A model generated the notes under the pieces. That model did not search any database, was not told the DNA's origin, and saw only the letters and a list, made by a program, of their open reading frames with translations. This document shows positions 5,876 through 14,035 of a stretch of DNA of 18,571 nt, in pieces. Position 1 is the first letter of the stretch. Each line of letters starts with the position of its first letter. Source of the DNA: DATLNF01 sp035536235 (GTDB lineage: Bacteria > Actinomycetota > Actinomycetes > BP-191); NCBI GenBank assembly GCA_035536235.1, contig DATLOQ010000133.1, forward strand, positions 1 through 18,571, read 5' to 3'. The translations under genes and the position numbers were made by a program.

Positions 5876-6802
5876 ATGCGCTGGTGCTCATGGACCCCGC
5901 TGGAAGGCGGCGGAGCGGGCCGGCTCGGCGTGGTGCACTCGCGTGACGGCGAGGACTGGCTGCTCGATGTGGTCGCCTGGGCGGCGACCCGGGAAGCGGA
6001 GGCGCCGAGCGATCTCGTCGACTTGGTCGAGGCCTCCCCCGCCACCCAGGAGCGGGTGGCCGCCATGGCCGCGTCAGCCCCGCCGGATGCCACGGGGTGG
6101 CGACGACTGGAGCAGGTGCGCCTCCTGGCGCCACTGCGCGCGCCCAACTCGCTCCGGGACTTCATCGCGTTCCGCTCCCACGTGGAGCTTGGAGCCGCTC
6201 GCCGGGGTACGGCGGTGCCACCGGCCTGGGACCGGCTGCCCATCTACTACAAGGGAAACCGACGCTCCATCGTCGGTCCGGACGACGAGGTCGCCTGGCC
6301 GTCGTACACCGAGCGGCTCGACTCCGAGTGCGAGGTGGCGGCAGTCGTCGGGCGGCCCGGGCGCGACTGGACAGCAGAGCAGGCGACCTCGGCGATCTTC
6401 GGGTACACCGTGATGAACGACTGGTCCGCTCGCGACATCCAGAAGGAGGAGATGACCTGCTGGCTGGGGCCCGCCAAGGGCAAGGACTTCGCCACGACGC
6501 TCGGGCCAGTAGTGGTCACCCCGGATGAGTGGACCCCGGAGGACGACCACGCGATGACGGTCACCGTGGACGGCGAGGAGTGGTCTCGCGGGTCGACGAG
6601 CGGACGCCGGTGGACCTTCGCGGAGATGCTGGCGCACCTGAGCCTCGATGAGGACGTCTATCCCACCGACGTGCTGGGCTCAGGGACCTTCGGCGGCGGG
6701 TGCGGTCTCGACATCGACCGGTGGCTGGCCCCGGACTCCGTCGTGACGCTGACCGTCGAGGGCCTCGGCGAAGTGTCCAATCGGGTGGTACGTATCCGTT
6801 AG
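5876..6802 (+). CDS. Fumarylacetoacetate hydrolase family protein
   Basis: 308 aa. The family hydrolyses or decarboxylates 2,4-diketo acids such as fumarylacetoacetate and acylpyruvates, using Mg2+ or Ca2+. Expected metal and catalytic residues are visible: D95 and H102 (RDFIAFRSH), E151 and E153 (DSECEV), D182 in NDWSARDIQ, K201 and K203 in AKGKDFATTLGP, and the late GSGTFGGG loop. The presence of the histidine favours a true C-C hydrolase over a simple acylpyruvase, but no other tyrosine-degradation gene is nearby, so the substrate stays open. ATG 5876 is preferred over GTG 5870 because AGAGGAG (5864-5870) is spaced 5 nt from it. The next gene starts 25 bp downstream on the same strand. Confidence 0.88.
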   Translation: MRWCSWTPLEGGGAGRLGVVHSRDGEDWLLDVVAWAATREAEAPSDLVDLVEASPATQERVAAMAASAPPDATGWRRLEQVRLLAPLRAPNSLRDFIAFRSHVELGAARRGTAVPPAWDRLPIYYKGNRRSIVGPDDEVAWPSYTERLDSECEVAAVVGRPGRDWTAEQATSAIFGYTVMNDWSARDIQKEEMTCWLGPAKGKDFATTLGPVVVTPDEWTPEDDHAMTVTVDGEEWSRGSTSGRRWTFAEMLAHLSLDEDVYPTDVLGSGTFGGGCGLDIDRWLAPDSVVTLTVEGLGEVSNRVVRIR

Positions 6803-6815
6803 GGGCTGCGGCGAG

Positions 6816-6821
6816 TACCGT
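6816..6821 (+). promoter_or_regulatory. Candidate -10 box, leaderless start at 6828
   Basis: TACCGT followed by 6 nt and ATG 6828, in the 25-bp gap after the hydrolase gene. The N6 itself contains GGGAC, a possible weak ribosome binding site, so a leadered start remains possible. Confidence 0.35.
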
Positions 6822-6827
6822 CGGGAC

Positions 6828-7676
6828 ATGGCGCGCTACGCGACCCGGATCGATCTCCGGCAGGCTGCGCTGGCCATCTCCGTCCTCATCGACCTCGACC
6901 TCGACCCCCACGCCGACGGCGTGCTGGTGTCCGGCGTGCCACCGGTGCTCGTGGGCTGGCGCGAGTGCCGCACCGCGCTGCGGGGTGCGTCCCCGGACAC
7001 CGCGCAGGGACGGACTCTGCTGGCGCGGTGGCTGCTACGACGACGCTGGATCGCCGACCACACCTTCGACGACCTGGCGGAGCGATCCCGCCCGGTCGGT
7101 CTGCCGCCTAGGCACGCCTTGCATCCGGGTGCCGACTGGGTCTGCAAGAGCATCATCGGCTCTTCGCTCGACCTCGGGTTGGGGTTCCGCGGGGTGCAGC
7201 CCGGCCACCCCGACCGGGTCATCATCGTGCCGCACGGTGTCCTCACTGCCAGCGGCACCGACATGGGTGCCTTCTGGAAGAGAGCTACGGCCTATCTGGA
7301 GCAGATGGGAGAGCTCGCGGTCGCCCGGTGGCGTCGCGACCGCGGGGCGGTGGTGCGGCCGATGGGTGACTGCGACGTCGTCACGCTCCTGGGGTCACGC
7401 ACGTTCCGGTGGGCAGTCACGGCAGAGGACCCGCACGGCATGCGGGCGGCCGTCGTGCCGATGCGCACGCGGGGCTGGCTCGACGTCTCGCGGATCGACC
7501 CTGCCTTCGGGCCGGCCGCCGCCAGGGCGACCGACGCGGTGGACCGAGGCTTCGCGCGCCCCGTGCTGATCACGGTCGACGAGGTGAGCGTCGTCGCCCC
7601 CGGCGGGCGTCCGCAGGCTGCGCTCGACGATCCGGCGCCGGCTCGCAACTGGCTGCGTCCCCTGCTCTACCGCTGA
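6828..7676 (+). CDS. Conserved-looking protein of unknown function, 282 aa
   Basis: Not recognised. The protein is soluble-looking, without signal peptide or membrane segment. Features: an acidic N-terminal stretch (VLIDLDLDPHADG), an Arg-rich LLARWLLRRRW (about 64-74), PHGVLTASGTDMGAFWKRA in the middle, TLLGSRTFRW further on, and a C-terminal tail ending NWLRPLLYR. No nucleotide-binding loop, zinc site or other catalytic motif stands out. Codon use and G/C at third positions match the neighbours, so it is a real gene rather than a shadow. It follows the fumarylacetoacetase-family gene closely but may have its own promoter. Its stop lies 4 bp from the opposing dxs stop. Confidence 0.75.
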   Translation: MARYATRIDLRQAALAISVLIDLDLDPHADGVLVSGVPPVLVGWRECRTALRGASPDTAQGRTLLARWLLRRRWIADHTFDDLAERSRPVGLPPRHALHPGADWVCKSIIGSSLDLGLGFRGVQPGHPDRVIIVPHGVLTASGTDMGAFWKRATAYLEQMGELAVARWRRDRGAVVRPMGDCDVVTLLGSRTFRWAVTAEDPHGMRAAVVPMRTRGWLDVSRIDPAFGPAAARATDAVDRGFARPVLITVDEVSVVAPGGRPQAALDDPAPARNWLRPLLYR

Positions 7677-7680
7677 GCGC

Positions 7681-9567
7681 TCACGCCGGGCCGGGCACGA
7701 GCGCGGGGTCGGCTACGGCGATGGCCTCGACGATGGCTCGGGCCACGTCCTGCGCGCCGAGACCCTGCTCGGCCAGAATCGCATCCCGCGTGCCCTGGTC
7801 GATGAAGTGCTGGCGCAACCCGAAGTTCAGCACCGGCAGACCCACCTTGTCATCGGCCAGCCGCTGCGCCACCGCAGCCCCAACCCCGCCGACCCGACCA
7901 CCGTCTTCCAGCGTCACCACGAGGTTGTGGCGCGCGGCCAGGCCGGGCATCGCGTCGTCCACCGGCTTGACCCAGCGCGGGTCCACGACAGTGACGCTGA
8001 TCCCCTGGTCGGCGACCCGTTCCGCGACCGCAAGGGCGGTGCGGACCATCGCCCCGACGGCGACCAGCAGGACGTCGGAACCCTCCCGAAGCACGTCCAT
8101 GCCGCCGACTCGGCGCAGCGCCGGGATGTCGTCGCCGACCGCGGACTTGGGATAGCGGATCACGCTCGGACCATCGTCGCGGAGGACCGCCTCCCGCAGC
8201 TCCGCTCGCAGCGTCGCTCCGTCCCGGGGAGCCGCCACGGCGAGCCCGGGAACCAGCTGGAGGAAGGACAGATCCCACATGCCGTTGTGGCTCGGGCCGT
8301 CCTCGCCGGTGACTCCGGCCCGGTCGAGCACGAAGGTGACCGGGAGGCGGTGCAGCGCGACGTCCATCAGCACCTGGTCGAAGGCCCGGTTGAGGAAGGT
8401 CGCGTAGACACAGAAGACGGGCTTCATACCGCCCATCGCCAGCCCGGCCGCGGAGGTCACCGCATGCTGCTCGGCGATGCCCACGTCGAAGGTGCGCTCC
8501 GGGTAGGCGCGGGAGAAAGCGCCCAGGCCTACGGGCTCGAGCATGGCGGCGGTGAGCGTGACGACCTCGGGGTGGTCGGCACCGATGGCCGCGATCTCCT
8601 CGGAGAACACGTTGGTGAACGTCCGGGACTTCGATCCCAGGGACTTGCCGGAGACCGGGTCGCTGGTGCTGACGCCGTGCAGGCAGTCCGCCTCGTCGTC
8701 CTCCGCCGGCTGGTAGCCGAACCCCTTGCGGGTGACGCAGTGCACGATCACCGGCGCCCCGAAGGCTTGCGCACGCCGCAGGGCGGTCTCGACCGCGGCG
8801 ATGTCGTGGCCGTCGATCGGGCCGACGTACTTGAGCCCCAGGTCTTCGAACATGCCCTGAGGGGCGAGAGCGTCCTTGAGCCCCCGCTTGATGCCGTGGA
8901 GCGCGTCGTACAGGGGGGCGCCGACGAGCGGAGTCCGGCTGAGCACTGCCTTGACGACATCGAGCGCCTGCTCATAGCTCTGCGTCAGCCGCAGGCTGGC
9001 CAGGTGGTTCTGCAGCCCGCCGATCGTCGGGGCGTAGGACCGGCCGTTGTCGTTGACCACGATCACGATCGGCAGATCCGAGGCGGCGATGTTGTTGAGC
9101 GCCTCCCAGGCCATACCGCCCGTGAGAGCGCCGTCACCGACGACGGCGACCACCGCGCGATCGCTTTCCCCTCGCAGCGCGTAGGCCTTCGCCAGTCCGT
9201 CGGCGTAGGACAAAGCAGTGGAGGCGTGGGAGTTCTCGATGACGTCGTGCTCGGACTCGGCTCGGCTCGGGTAGCCGGACAGGCCCCCGGGCTGGCGCAG
9301 GGTGGAGAAGTCGTGGCGCCCGGTGAGGATCTTGTGCACGTAGGACTGGTGCCCGGTGTCCCACAGGATCCGGTCCCGCGGCGAGCGGAAGACCCGGTGC
9401 AGGCCGATAGTCAGCTCGACCACGCCTAGGTTGGGGCCGAGGTGTCCGCCCGTCGCGCACACGGCCGGCACCAGGAAGTCACGGATCTCCGCTGCCAGGG
9501 CGGGCAGCTCAGCCGGGTCCAGCCGCTTGAGGTCCTCCGGGCCGTGCAGCGACTCCAGCAAGCTCAT
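7681..9567 (-). CDS. dxs: 1-deoxy-D-xylulose-5-phosphate synthase
   Basis: Thiamin-diphosphate enzyme that condenses pyruvate and glyceraldehyde 3-phosphate to DXP, the first and often rate-limiting step of the MEP isoprenoid pathway. At 628 aa it is full length for the family. Landmarks: GGHLGPNLG with H41, DTGHQSYVHKI (70-80), GGLSGYPSRAESEHD (94-108), ThDP-binding GDGALTGGMAWEALNN (144-159), and the second-domain DRAGVTGEDGPSHNGMWD with its catalytic Glu region upstream (IAEQHAVTSAAGLA). ATG 9567 is chosen because the family sequence starts there (MSLLESLHGPEDLKRL) and a purine-rich AAGGACGAGG precedes it. The in-frame extension further upstream is a low-complexity shadow of the opposing dehydrogenase gene. 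It seems to be transcribed alone and ends 4 bp from its convergent neighbour. Confidence 0.97.
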   Translation of the reverse strand: MSLLESLHGPEDLKRLDPAELPALAAEIRDFLVPAVCATGGHLGPNLGVVELTIGLHRVFRSPRDRILWDTGHQSYVHKILTGRHDFSTLRQPGGLSGYPSRAESEHDVIENSHASTALSYADGLAKAYALRGESDRAVVAVVGDGALTGGMAWEALNNIAASDLPIVIVVNDNGRSYAPTIGGLQNHLASLRLTQSYEQALDVVKAVLSRTPLVGAPLYDALHGIKRGLKDALAPQGMFEDLGLKYVGPIDGHDIAAVETALRRAQAFGAPVIVHCVTRKGFGYQPAEDDEADCLHGVSTSDPVSGKSLGSKSRTFTNVFSEEIAAIGADHPEVVTLTAAMLEPVGLGAFSRAYPERTFDVGIAEQHAVTSAAGLAMGGMKPVFCVYATFLNRAFDQVLMDVALHRLPVTFVLDRAGVTGEDGPSHNGMWDLSFLQLVPGLAVAAPRDGATLRAELREAVLRDDGPSVIRYPKSAVGDDIPALRRVGGMDVLREGSDVLLVAVGAMVRTALAVAERVADQGISVTVVDPRWVKPVDDAMPGLAARHNLVVTLEDGGRVGGVGAAVAQRLADDKVGLPVLNFGLRQHFIDQGTRDAILAEQGLGAQDVARAIVEAIAVADPALVPGPA

Positions 9568-9599
9568 GTCCTCGTCCTTCGCAGGGGGTTTCAGCGTCA

Positions 9600-9605
9600 A
9601 TCCTA
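9600..9605 (-). promoter_or_regulatory. Candidate -10 box of dxs
   Basis: TAGGAT on the minus strand, about 32 bases before the dxs ATG; this would give a short leader containing AAGGACGAGG. No convincing -35 hexamer is seen at 15-18 bp. The rest of the 118-bp divergent gap (9568-9685) shows no other clear site. Confidence 0.3.
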
Positions 9606-9685
9606 CGGGGCTGCAGGTGGTTCGCTCGCCGCGGGAGTCTGGATCCCATCCGGCGCGATAGACGCGAGCACGGCATGCTGGACCC

Positions 9686-10747
9686 ATGACCCATCGCACC
9701 GCGTGGACGGCTGCTGCGATGGTGGTGGCAGTGACTCTGGGCGGGTGCCGCGCGGGCGGCGAGCCGGCAGCCGACGACCCCGTGGTCAGCGCCCCACCAA
9801 ACCCAGCGCTGAGCAGCACAGCGCTGCCGACGGCGGTCGTCGGGGGTCCGGCACCGGTGGCGCTGCGTCTCGAGACGGTGGTCGACGGGCTGGACACCGT
9901 CTGGGATGTTGACTTCGACCCGGACGGAACGCTGTGGTGGACGGAGCGCGGCGGTCGCTTGACGCGGCTCGGCAGCGCACCCCAGGAGATCGACGGGGTC
10001 GACGAGGAGGGTGAGGGTGGCCTGATGGGCCTGGCCTTCGACCGCGCCGGTCGGCCCCACGTCATGTTCACCGGTCGCTCCGACAACCGGGTGGTGCGGA
10101 TGGAGGGCCAGCGCCAGACGGTGCTGGTCGACGGCATCCCGAAGGGTGGCATCCACGACGGCGGCCGCCTCGCGTTCGGACCGGCCGGCGAGCTGTACAT
10201 CTCGACGGGCGACACCGGAGACACCGACCTCCCCCAGGACGACGACAGCCTCGCCGGCAAGATCCTGCGGCTTGACGCCAACTCCAGCGACGCCGTCGTG
10301 CACAGCAAAGGGCATCGCAATGCGCAGGGGCTGTGCTTCGACGGCACCGGCAGGTTGATCGCCACGGAGCACGGTCCGGACCGGGGTGACGAGGTCGCCG
10401 TGGTCGGGCGCGGCGGCAACGGTGGCTGGCCGGGGACCGCCGGCAACGGGCTGAAGAACTACACCCCCACCATCGCCCCTGGCGGCTGCGCCTTCTACAA
10501 CGCGGCGGCAATCCCGCAGTGGAAGGGCTCGCTCTTCTTCGTCACCCTCAAGGGGAGGGATCTGCGGCGGCTGACGCTCGATGCGAGCGGCGCGGTCATC
10601 GGCGAGGAGGTGCTGTACGACGGCGAGCTCGGGCGGCTCCGCGACGTGGCTGCCGGCCCGGACGGCTTCCTCTACCTGGCCACGAGCAACCGCGACGGCC
10701 GGGGCGACGACCGCGCGGACAAGATCGTGCGGGTCAGACCGGCGTGA
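9686..10747 (+). CDS. Lipoprotein, PQQ glucose/sorbosone dehydrogenase family
   Basis: 353 aa. A type II signal peptide (about 1-20) ends in the lipobox LGGC with lipidated C21, so the protein should sit on the outer face of the membrane. A flexible Ala/Pro/Ser linker runs to about residue 55, followed by a six-bladed propeller of the soluble glucose dehydrogenase (GSDH) family. Family marks: TVWDVDFDPDGTLWWTERGG (71-90), GGIHDGGRLAFGP with probable catalytic H157, GHRNAQGLCFD (209-219), ATEHGPDRGDE and SNRDGRGDDRADK near the end. These proteins oxidise aldoses with PQQ, though many members have unknown substrates and no PQQ synthesis gene is seen here. CATGCT lies 6 nt before the ATG, a near match to a leaderless -10 box. 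Its 3' end overlaps the opposing RNA methyltransferase gene by 14 bp. Confidence 0.88.
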   Translation: MTHRTAWTAAAMVVAVTLGGCRAGGEPAADDPVVSAPPNPALSSTALPTAVVGGPAPVALRLETVVDGLDTVWDVDFDPDGTLWWTERGGRLTRLGSAPQEIDGVDEEGEGGLMGLAFDRAGRPHVMFTGRSDNRVVRMEGQRQTVLVDGIPKGGIHDGGRLAFGPAGELYISTGDTGDTDLPQDDDSLAGKILRLDANSSDAVVHSKGHRNAQGLCFDGTGRLIATEHGPDRGDEVAVVGRGGNGGWPGTAGNGLKNYTPTIAPGGCAFYNAAAIPQWKGSLFFVTLKGRDLRRLTLDASGAVIGEEVLYDGELGRLRDVAAGPDGFLYLATSNRDGRGDDRADKIVRVRPA

Positions 10748-12026
10748 GGGTGGCGACGCACTCGACGTGGTGCGTCATCGGGAAGAGGTCGAACGCCCTG
10801 ATCGAGTCCAGGCGGTAGCCAGCGTCGGCGAAGGTCGACACGTCCCGCGCGAGAGCCGCCGGGTCGCAGGCCACGTACGCGATGGCTCGCGGCGCGAGAC
10901 CGGCGATCCGGCGTACGACGCCCTCCCCCGCGCCCGTCCTGGGCGGGTCCAGGACCACCACCTGGGCGCGGCCCAGCCCGAGAGCGTCCAGCACCGTGTC
11001 GACCCGGCCCTCGCGCACTCGCACGCTAGGGAGGTCGCGCACGTTCGTCGTGGCATCGGCGGCCGCTCCTGGCCCGCCTTCGATCGCGATGACCTCGCCC
11101 CGTGGAGCCACGAACGGGGCAAGGGCGGCGGCGAAGAGCCCGACACCGGCGTAGAGGTCCAGGACGAGGTCACCCGGCGCCGGACGCAGCGCGGCGAGCA
11201 CCGCCGCCGTCAAGACCTCCGCAGCACCCGGGTGCACCTGCCAGAACCCACTCCCACCTACCCAGAAGGTCCGCCCCAGAGCGCGCTCCCGGACGCCGGG
11301 CCGACCACGGACGGCGTCGACCGCCCCCTTGTCATCCGCGCGCATCACCGACGCTTCGAGGGCGGCCGGAGCACCGACCTTCGCGCCGCGCCGTCGAGGC
11401 GTGACGACAACAGCGCGATCACCTGAGCCGCCGGCCACGGCCTCGACGGACGACGCTCCCGGCCAGCGGTAGGACGGCACGCCCAGCTCGACGACTCCGG
11501 GCGCAGCGATCCGGCACCAGTCGATCGGGACGATGTCGTGGGACCGGTGCCGGCGCAGCCCGGCGACCCCCTCAGCATCGACGGCGAACTGCACGCGCGT
11601 CCGCCAGCCGAGGCCGGAGTCGTCGCCGCCCACCGCCTCCACCACGACCTCGACGTCGAGACCGGCGAGCTGCCTCAGCTGGTCGCGGATCACGGCGGCT
11701 TTCAAGGCTCGCTGCTCGTCAAGAGAGGCATGCTGCCAGTCGCAGCCTCCGCACAGCGTCGGCCGGGCCCAGGGGCACGGCGGCTCCACCCGACCTGGCG
11801 CGGCGCGGATCACCTCGACCGCGTCCGCCCGAGCGTATCGGGGCCGCGTCTCCGTGACCGCTGCGCGGACGCGCTCCCCCGGCAGCGCATGCCGGACGAA
11901 GATCGTGAGCCCCTCGTGACGGGCCAAGCACACACCGCCGTGCGCCACGTTCTCGATCTCGAGCAGGATCTCGCTACCGATCTCGAGCAGGTGCTCGGTG
12001 CCGACGTCGGGAGGCGGAGGCTTCAG
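10734..12026 (-). CDS. TrmA/RumA-family RNA m5U methyltransferase, probable CTG start
   Basis: SAM-dependent uridine-C5 methyltransferase of the RlmD/TrmA group; target rRNA or tRNA unknown. From CTG 12026 it is 430 aa. A TRAM RNA-binding domain (about 17-70) is followed by iron-sulfur cysteines C84, C92, C95 and C171; SAM motif LDLYAGVGLF; VVLDPPRTGAG; catalytic C387 in YVACDPAALARD; and base E422 (HHVEC), 35 residues later as in E. coli RumA. The first ATG/GTG/TTG in frame is GTG 11948, but a start there removes the first TRAM strand (GSEILLEIENVAHGG), and the frame is open upstream to a stop near 12080 without any standard start. CTG 12026 forms a CTGA overlap with the transporter stop, like the ATGA and GTGA overlaps elsewhere. 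The enzyme assignment is firm; the start is inferred. Confidence 0.88.
   Translation of the reverse strand: MKPPPPDVGTEHLLEIGSEILLEIENVAHGGVCLARHEGLTIFVRHALPGERVRAAVTETRPRYARADAVEVIRAAPGRVEPPCPWARPTLCGGCDWQHASLDEQRALKAAVIRDQLRQLAGLDVEVVVEAVGGDDSGLGWRTRVQFAVDAEGVAGLRRHRSHDIVPIDWCRIAAPGVVELGVPSYRWPGASSVEAVAGGSGDRAVVVTPRRRGAKVGAPAALEASVMRADDKGAVDAVRGRPGVRERALGRTFWVGGSGFWQVHPGAAEVLTAAVLAALRPAPGDLVLDLYAGVGLFAAALAPFVAPRGEVIAIEGGPGAAADATTNVRDLPSVRVREGRVDTVLDALGLGRAQVVVLDPPRTGAGEGVVRRIAGLAPRAIAYVACDPAALARDVSTFADAGYRLDSIRAFDLFPMTHHVECVATLTPV
11955..11991. repeat. 13-bp direct repeat, 24-bp period, in the TRAM domain
   Basis: GATCTCGAGCAGG occurs at 11955-11967 and again at 11979-11991. On the minus strand it encodes LLEI twice (LLEIGSEILLEIE) at the N-terminus of the RNA methyltransferase. 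The spacing is exactly 8 codons, so it looks like an in-frame 24-bp duplication that later diverged. Confidence 0.6.
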
Positions 12027-13948
12027 GACGAACTGCCGGGCGTGCCGGTTGTCACCGGCTCCTCTGGCTCAGGTGCCGACGAGAGGTGCCACGGCACGCT
12101 GGTGACAGAGACGCCGGGCTGGAAGAGCAGCCGGCCCTTCAGGAGCAGCGCACTCTGGTTGTGCAGCAGCTGCTCCCACCACTTGCCGACGACGAACTCC
12201 GGGATGATGACCGTGACGACGTCGCGCTCACCCTCACGGGGGAAGTTGCGCACGTAGTCGAGCACCGGCGCCGTGACCTCGCGGAAGGGCGAGTCGCGCA
12301 CTACGAGGGGGACGTCGATGCCCTTCTCGGCCCACTCAGACTGAAGCTTCTGCGACTCGGCGTCGTCGACGGCGATATAGAGCGCCTGCAGCGTCGACGG
12401 ACGGATTGCCTTGGCGTAGTTGAGCGCGCGCAGCGTCGGGTTGTGCAGCTGTGAGACGAGCACGATCGCGTGCATACGAGACGGCAGCACGGGCCGCGTG
12501 TCTGAGGCGCGGACCTCCTCGGCCACCCGCTCGTAGTGCTTGTTGATGGTCCTCATGATGGCGTAGATGATCGGGATCGCGATGACCACCATGTAGGCCC
12601 CGCTGCGGAACTTGCTGTAGAGCACGACGACCAGCACGAAGGCAGTCGCGATCGCGCCGACGTAGTTGGTGAGGCGGGCGCGGGTGACCTTCCCTTGGTC
12701 CAAGGTCGGATCTTCCGTGCGCACCCGGTCCCAGTGCTTGACCATCCCGTACTGGCTGAGCGTGAACGACACGAAGACGCCGACGATGTAGAGCTGGATG
12801 ATCTTCGTCAGCTCTGCATTGAAGATCCAGATGAGAGCCGAGGAGAACACAGCGAGGGCGATGACACCGTTGCTGAAGACGAGGCGGTCCCCCCGGTTGT
12901 GCAGCTGCCGCGGTAGGTAGCGGTCCTGCGCGAGGATGGAGGATAGCCGCGGGAAGTCCTGGTATGCCGTGTTGGCAGCCAGGATGAGGATGCCGGCGGT
13001 GAAGGCCTGGATGTAGTAGAAGAGGAACGTCTTGTTCCCGAAGGTGGCGGACGCGATCTGCGCCACCACCGTCCGGTGCTCGAAGCCTTCGCCGACGCGG
13101 ACATCCGCCGAGATGGCCAGGACCGAGATCCCGAGGAACATGGTGATCGAGAGCACCGCCATGATCAGCAGAGTCTTGGCGGCATTTTCCGCAGCCGGCT
13201 TCTTGAACGCCGGCACCCCGTCGCTGATCGCCTCGACCCCAGTCAGGGCAGTGCACCCCGACGCGAAGGCTTTAGCCACGAGGACGGCGACCGCGAGGCC
13301 GACGTAGTTGTGCTCCGCCTCGATCTCGACGCCCGCTGTCTCCGCAACCAGGCCGCTGCCGAGAAACTGCTTGTAGAACCCGACAGCGAGCAGGCCGGTT
13401 ATGCCGAGGATGAAGCCGTACGTCGGAACGGCGAAGAAGGCCCCCGACTCCTTCACGCCGCGCAGGTTGACGAGAGTGATGAAGATGATGAAGCCCACGG
13501 CGACCGGCACGCGGTGCTCGTCCACGCTTGGCGCGGCGGAGGCGATCGCGGCCACACCTGCGGTGATCGACACCGAGACGGTGAGCACGTAGTCGATGAG
13601 CAGTGCGCTCGCTGCGAGCAGCCCGGCATTGGGTCCGAGATTGGTGTGGGCGACACGGTAGGCCCCGCCGCCCATCGGGTAGGCGCGCACCGTCTGGCGA
13701 TAGGAGATGACCACGATCGTCAGCAGTGTGGCGACAGCGATGGCGATGTAGGGCGTGTAGTTCAGGAATGCCAGCCCGCCGAGGCTCAGAACGAGGAGGA
13801 TCTCCTCCGTCGCATAGGCCACCGAGGACAGCGCGTCGCTGGAGAAGACCGGCAGCGCCAGCTTCTTGGGCAGCAGGGTATGTCCTAGGGCGTCAGAGCG
13901 CACCGGCCTGCCGACGAAGATCCGTTTGGGTAGGTCGAAGAGGGCCAC
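12023..13948 (-). CDS. KimA-like potassium uptake transporter (APC superfamily)
   Basis: 641 aa. About 12 membrane segments between residues 30 and 450, then a cytoplasmic domain (about 480-641, with HAIVLVSQLHNPTLRALNYAK resembling a USP fold). The whole length matches what I recall of Bacillus subtilis KimA, a c-di-AMP-controlled K+/H+ symporter: the N-terminal RIFVGRPVRSDALG, SSDALSSVAYATEEIL (36-51) with D38 and Y45 aligning to the K+-site D36 and Y43, ALTGVEAISDGVPAFK, and the C-terminal HNQSALLLKGRLLF. It may be annotated elsewhere as an amino-acid permease. GTG 13948 has TAGGAT 6 nt upstream. It is divergent from the potassium-regulator genes ceoB/ceoC, which supports the potassium role, and is followed without a gap by the RNA methyltransferase gene. 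The same order (methyltransferase, transporter, ceoB, ceoC) occurs in mycobacteria, as I recall. Confidence 0.85.
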   Translation of the reverse strand: MALFDLPKRIFVGRPVRSDALGHTLLPKKLALPVFSSDALSSVAYATEEILLVLSLGGLAFLNYTPYIAIAVATLLTIVVISYRQTVRAYPMGGGAYRVAHTNLGPNAGLLAASALLIDYVLTVSVSITAGVAAIASAAPSVDEHRVPVAVGFIIFITLVNLRGVKESGAFFAVPTYGFILGITGLLAVGFYKQFLGSGLVAETAGVEIEAEHNYVGLAVAVLVAKAFASGCTALTGVEAISDGVPAFKKPAAENAAKTLLIMAVLSITMFLGISVLAISADVRVGEGFEHRTVVAQIASATFGNKTFLFYYIQAFTAGILILAANTAYQDFPRLSSILAQDRYLPRQLHNRGDRLVFSNGVIALAVFSSALIWIFNAELTKIIQLYIVGVFVSFTLSQYGMVKHWDRVRTEDPTLDQGKVTRARLTNYVGAIATAFVLVVVLYSKFRSGAYMVVIAIPIIYAIMRTINKHYERVAEEVRASDTRPVLPSRMHAIVLVSQLHNPTLRALNYAKAIRPSTLQALYIAVDDAESQKLQSEWAEKGIDVPLVVRDSPFREVTAPVLDYVRNFPREGERDVVTVIIPEFVVGKWWEQLLHNQSALLLKGRLLFQPGVSVTSVPWHLSSAPEPEEPVTTGTPGSSS

Positions 13949-13954
13949 GGCGAG

Positions 13955-13960
13955 ATCCTA
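13955..13960 (-). promoter_or_regulatory. Candidate -10 box, leaderless start of KimA-like gene
   Basis: TAGGAT, 6 nt and then GTG 13948. There is no ribosome binding site in between. It is the best TANNNT match among the leaderless candidates here; no -35 hexamer is recognised. Confidence 0.5.
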
Positions 13961-14022
13961 ATGGCGAGCAATCGCGTGCCGCGGAGGTGGGATACCGTTG
14001 CCCGCGTTCGCGCCGACACTCC

Positions 14023-14028
14023 AGGAGG
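14023..14028 (+). promoter_or_regulatory. Strong ribosome binding site of ceoB
   Basis: AGGAGG, seven bases before GTG 14036. It decides this start against the in-frame ATG at 13961. Confidence 0.75.
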
Positions 14029-14035
14029 ACCGCTG

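Noticed and set aside
5809..6243. N-terminal extension of the small methyltransferase
   Set aside because: Ser/Arg/Pro-rich shadow of the opposing hydrolase gene; the methyltransferase fold starts after GTG 5808.
7807..9429. Open frame of 540 codons on the plus strand opposite dxs
   Set aside because: It is the antisense shadow of a clear dxs gene in GC-rich DNA; the sequence is low-complexity, with no recognisable domain.
9568..10446. Long N-terminal extension of dxs in the same frame
   Set aside because: Family similarity starts at ATG 9567 with a ribosome binding site; the extension runs antisense through the lipoprotein dehydrogenase gene.
12023..13948. Plain amino-acid permease
   Set aside because: The N- and C-terminal sequences and the cytoplasmic domain match the KimA potassium transporter type, and ceoB/ceoC lie next to it.
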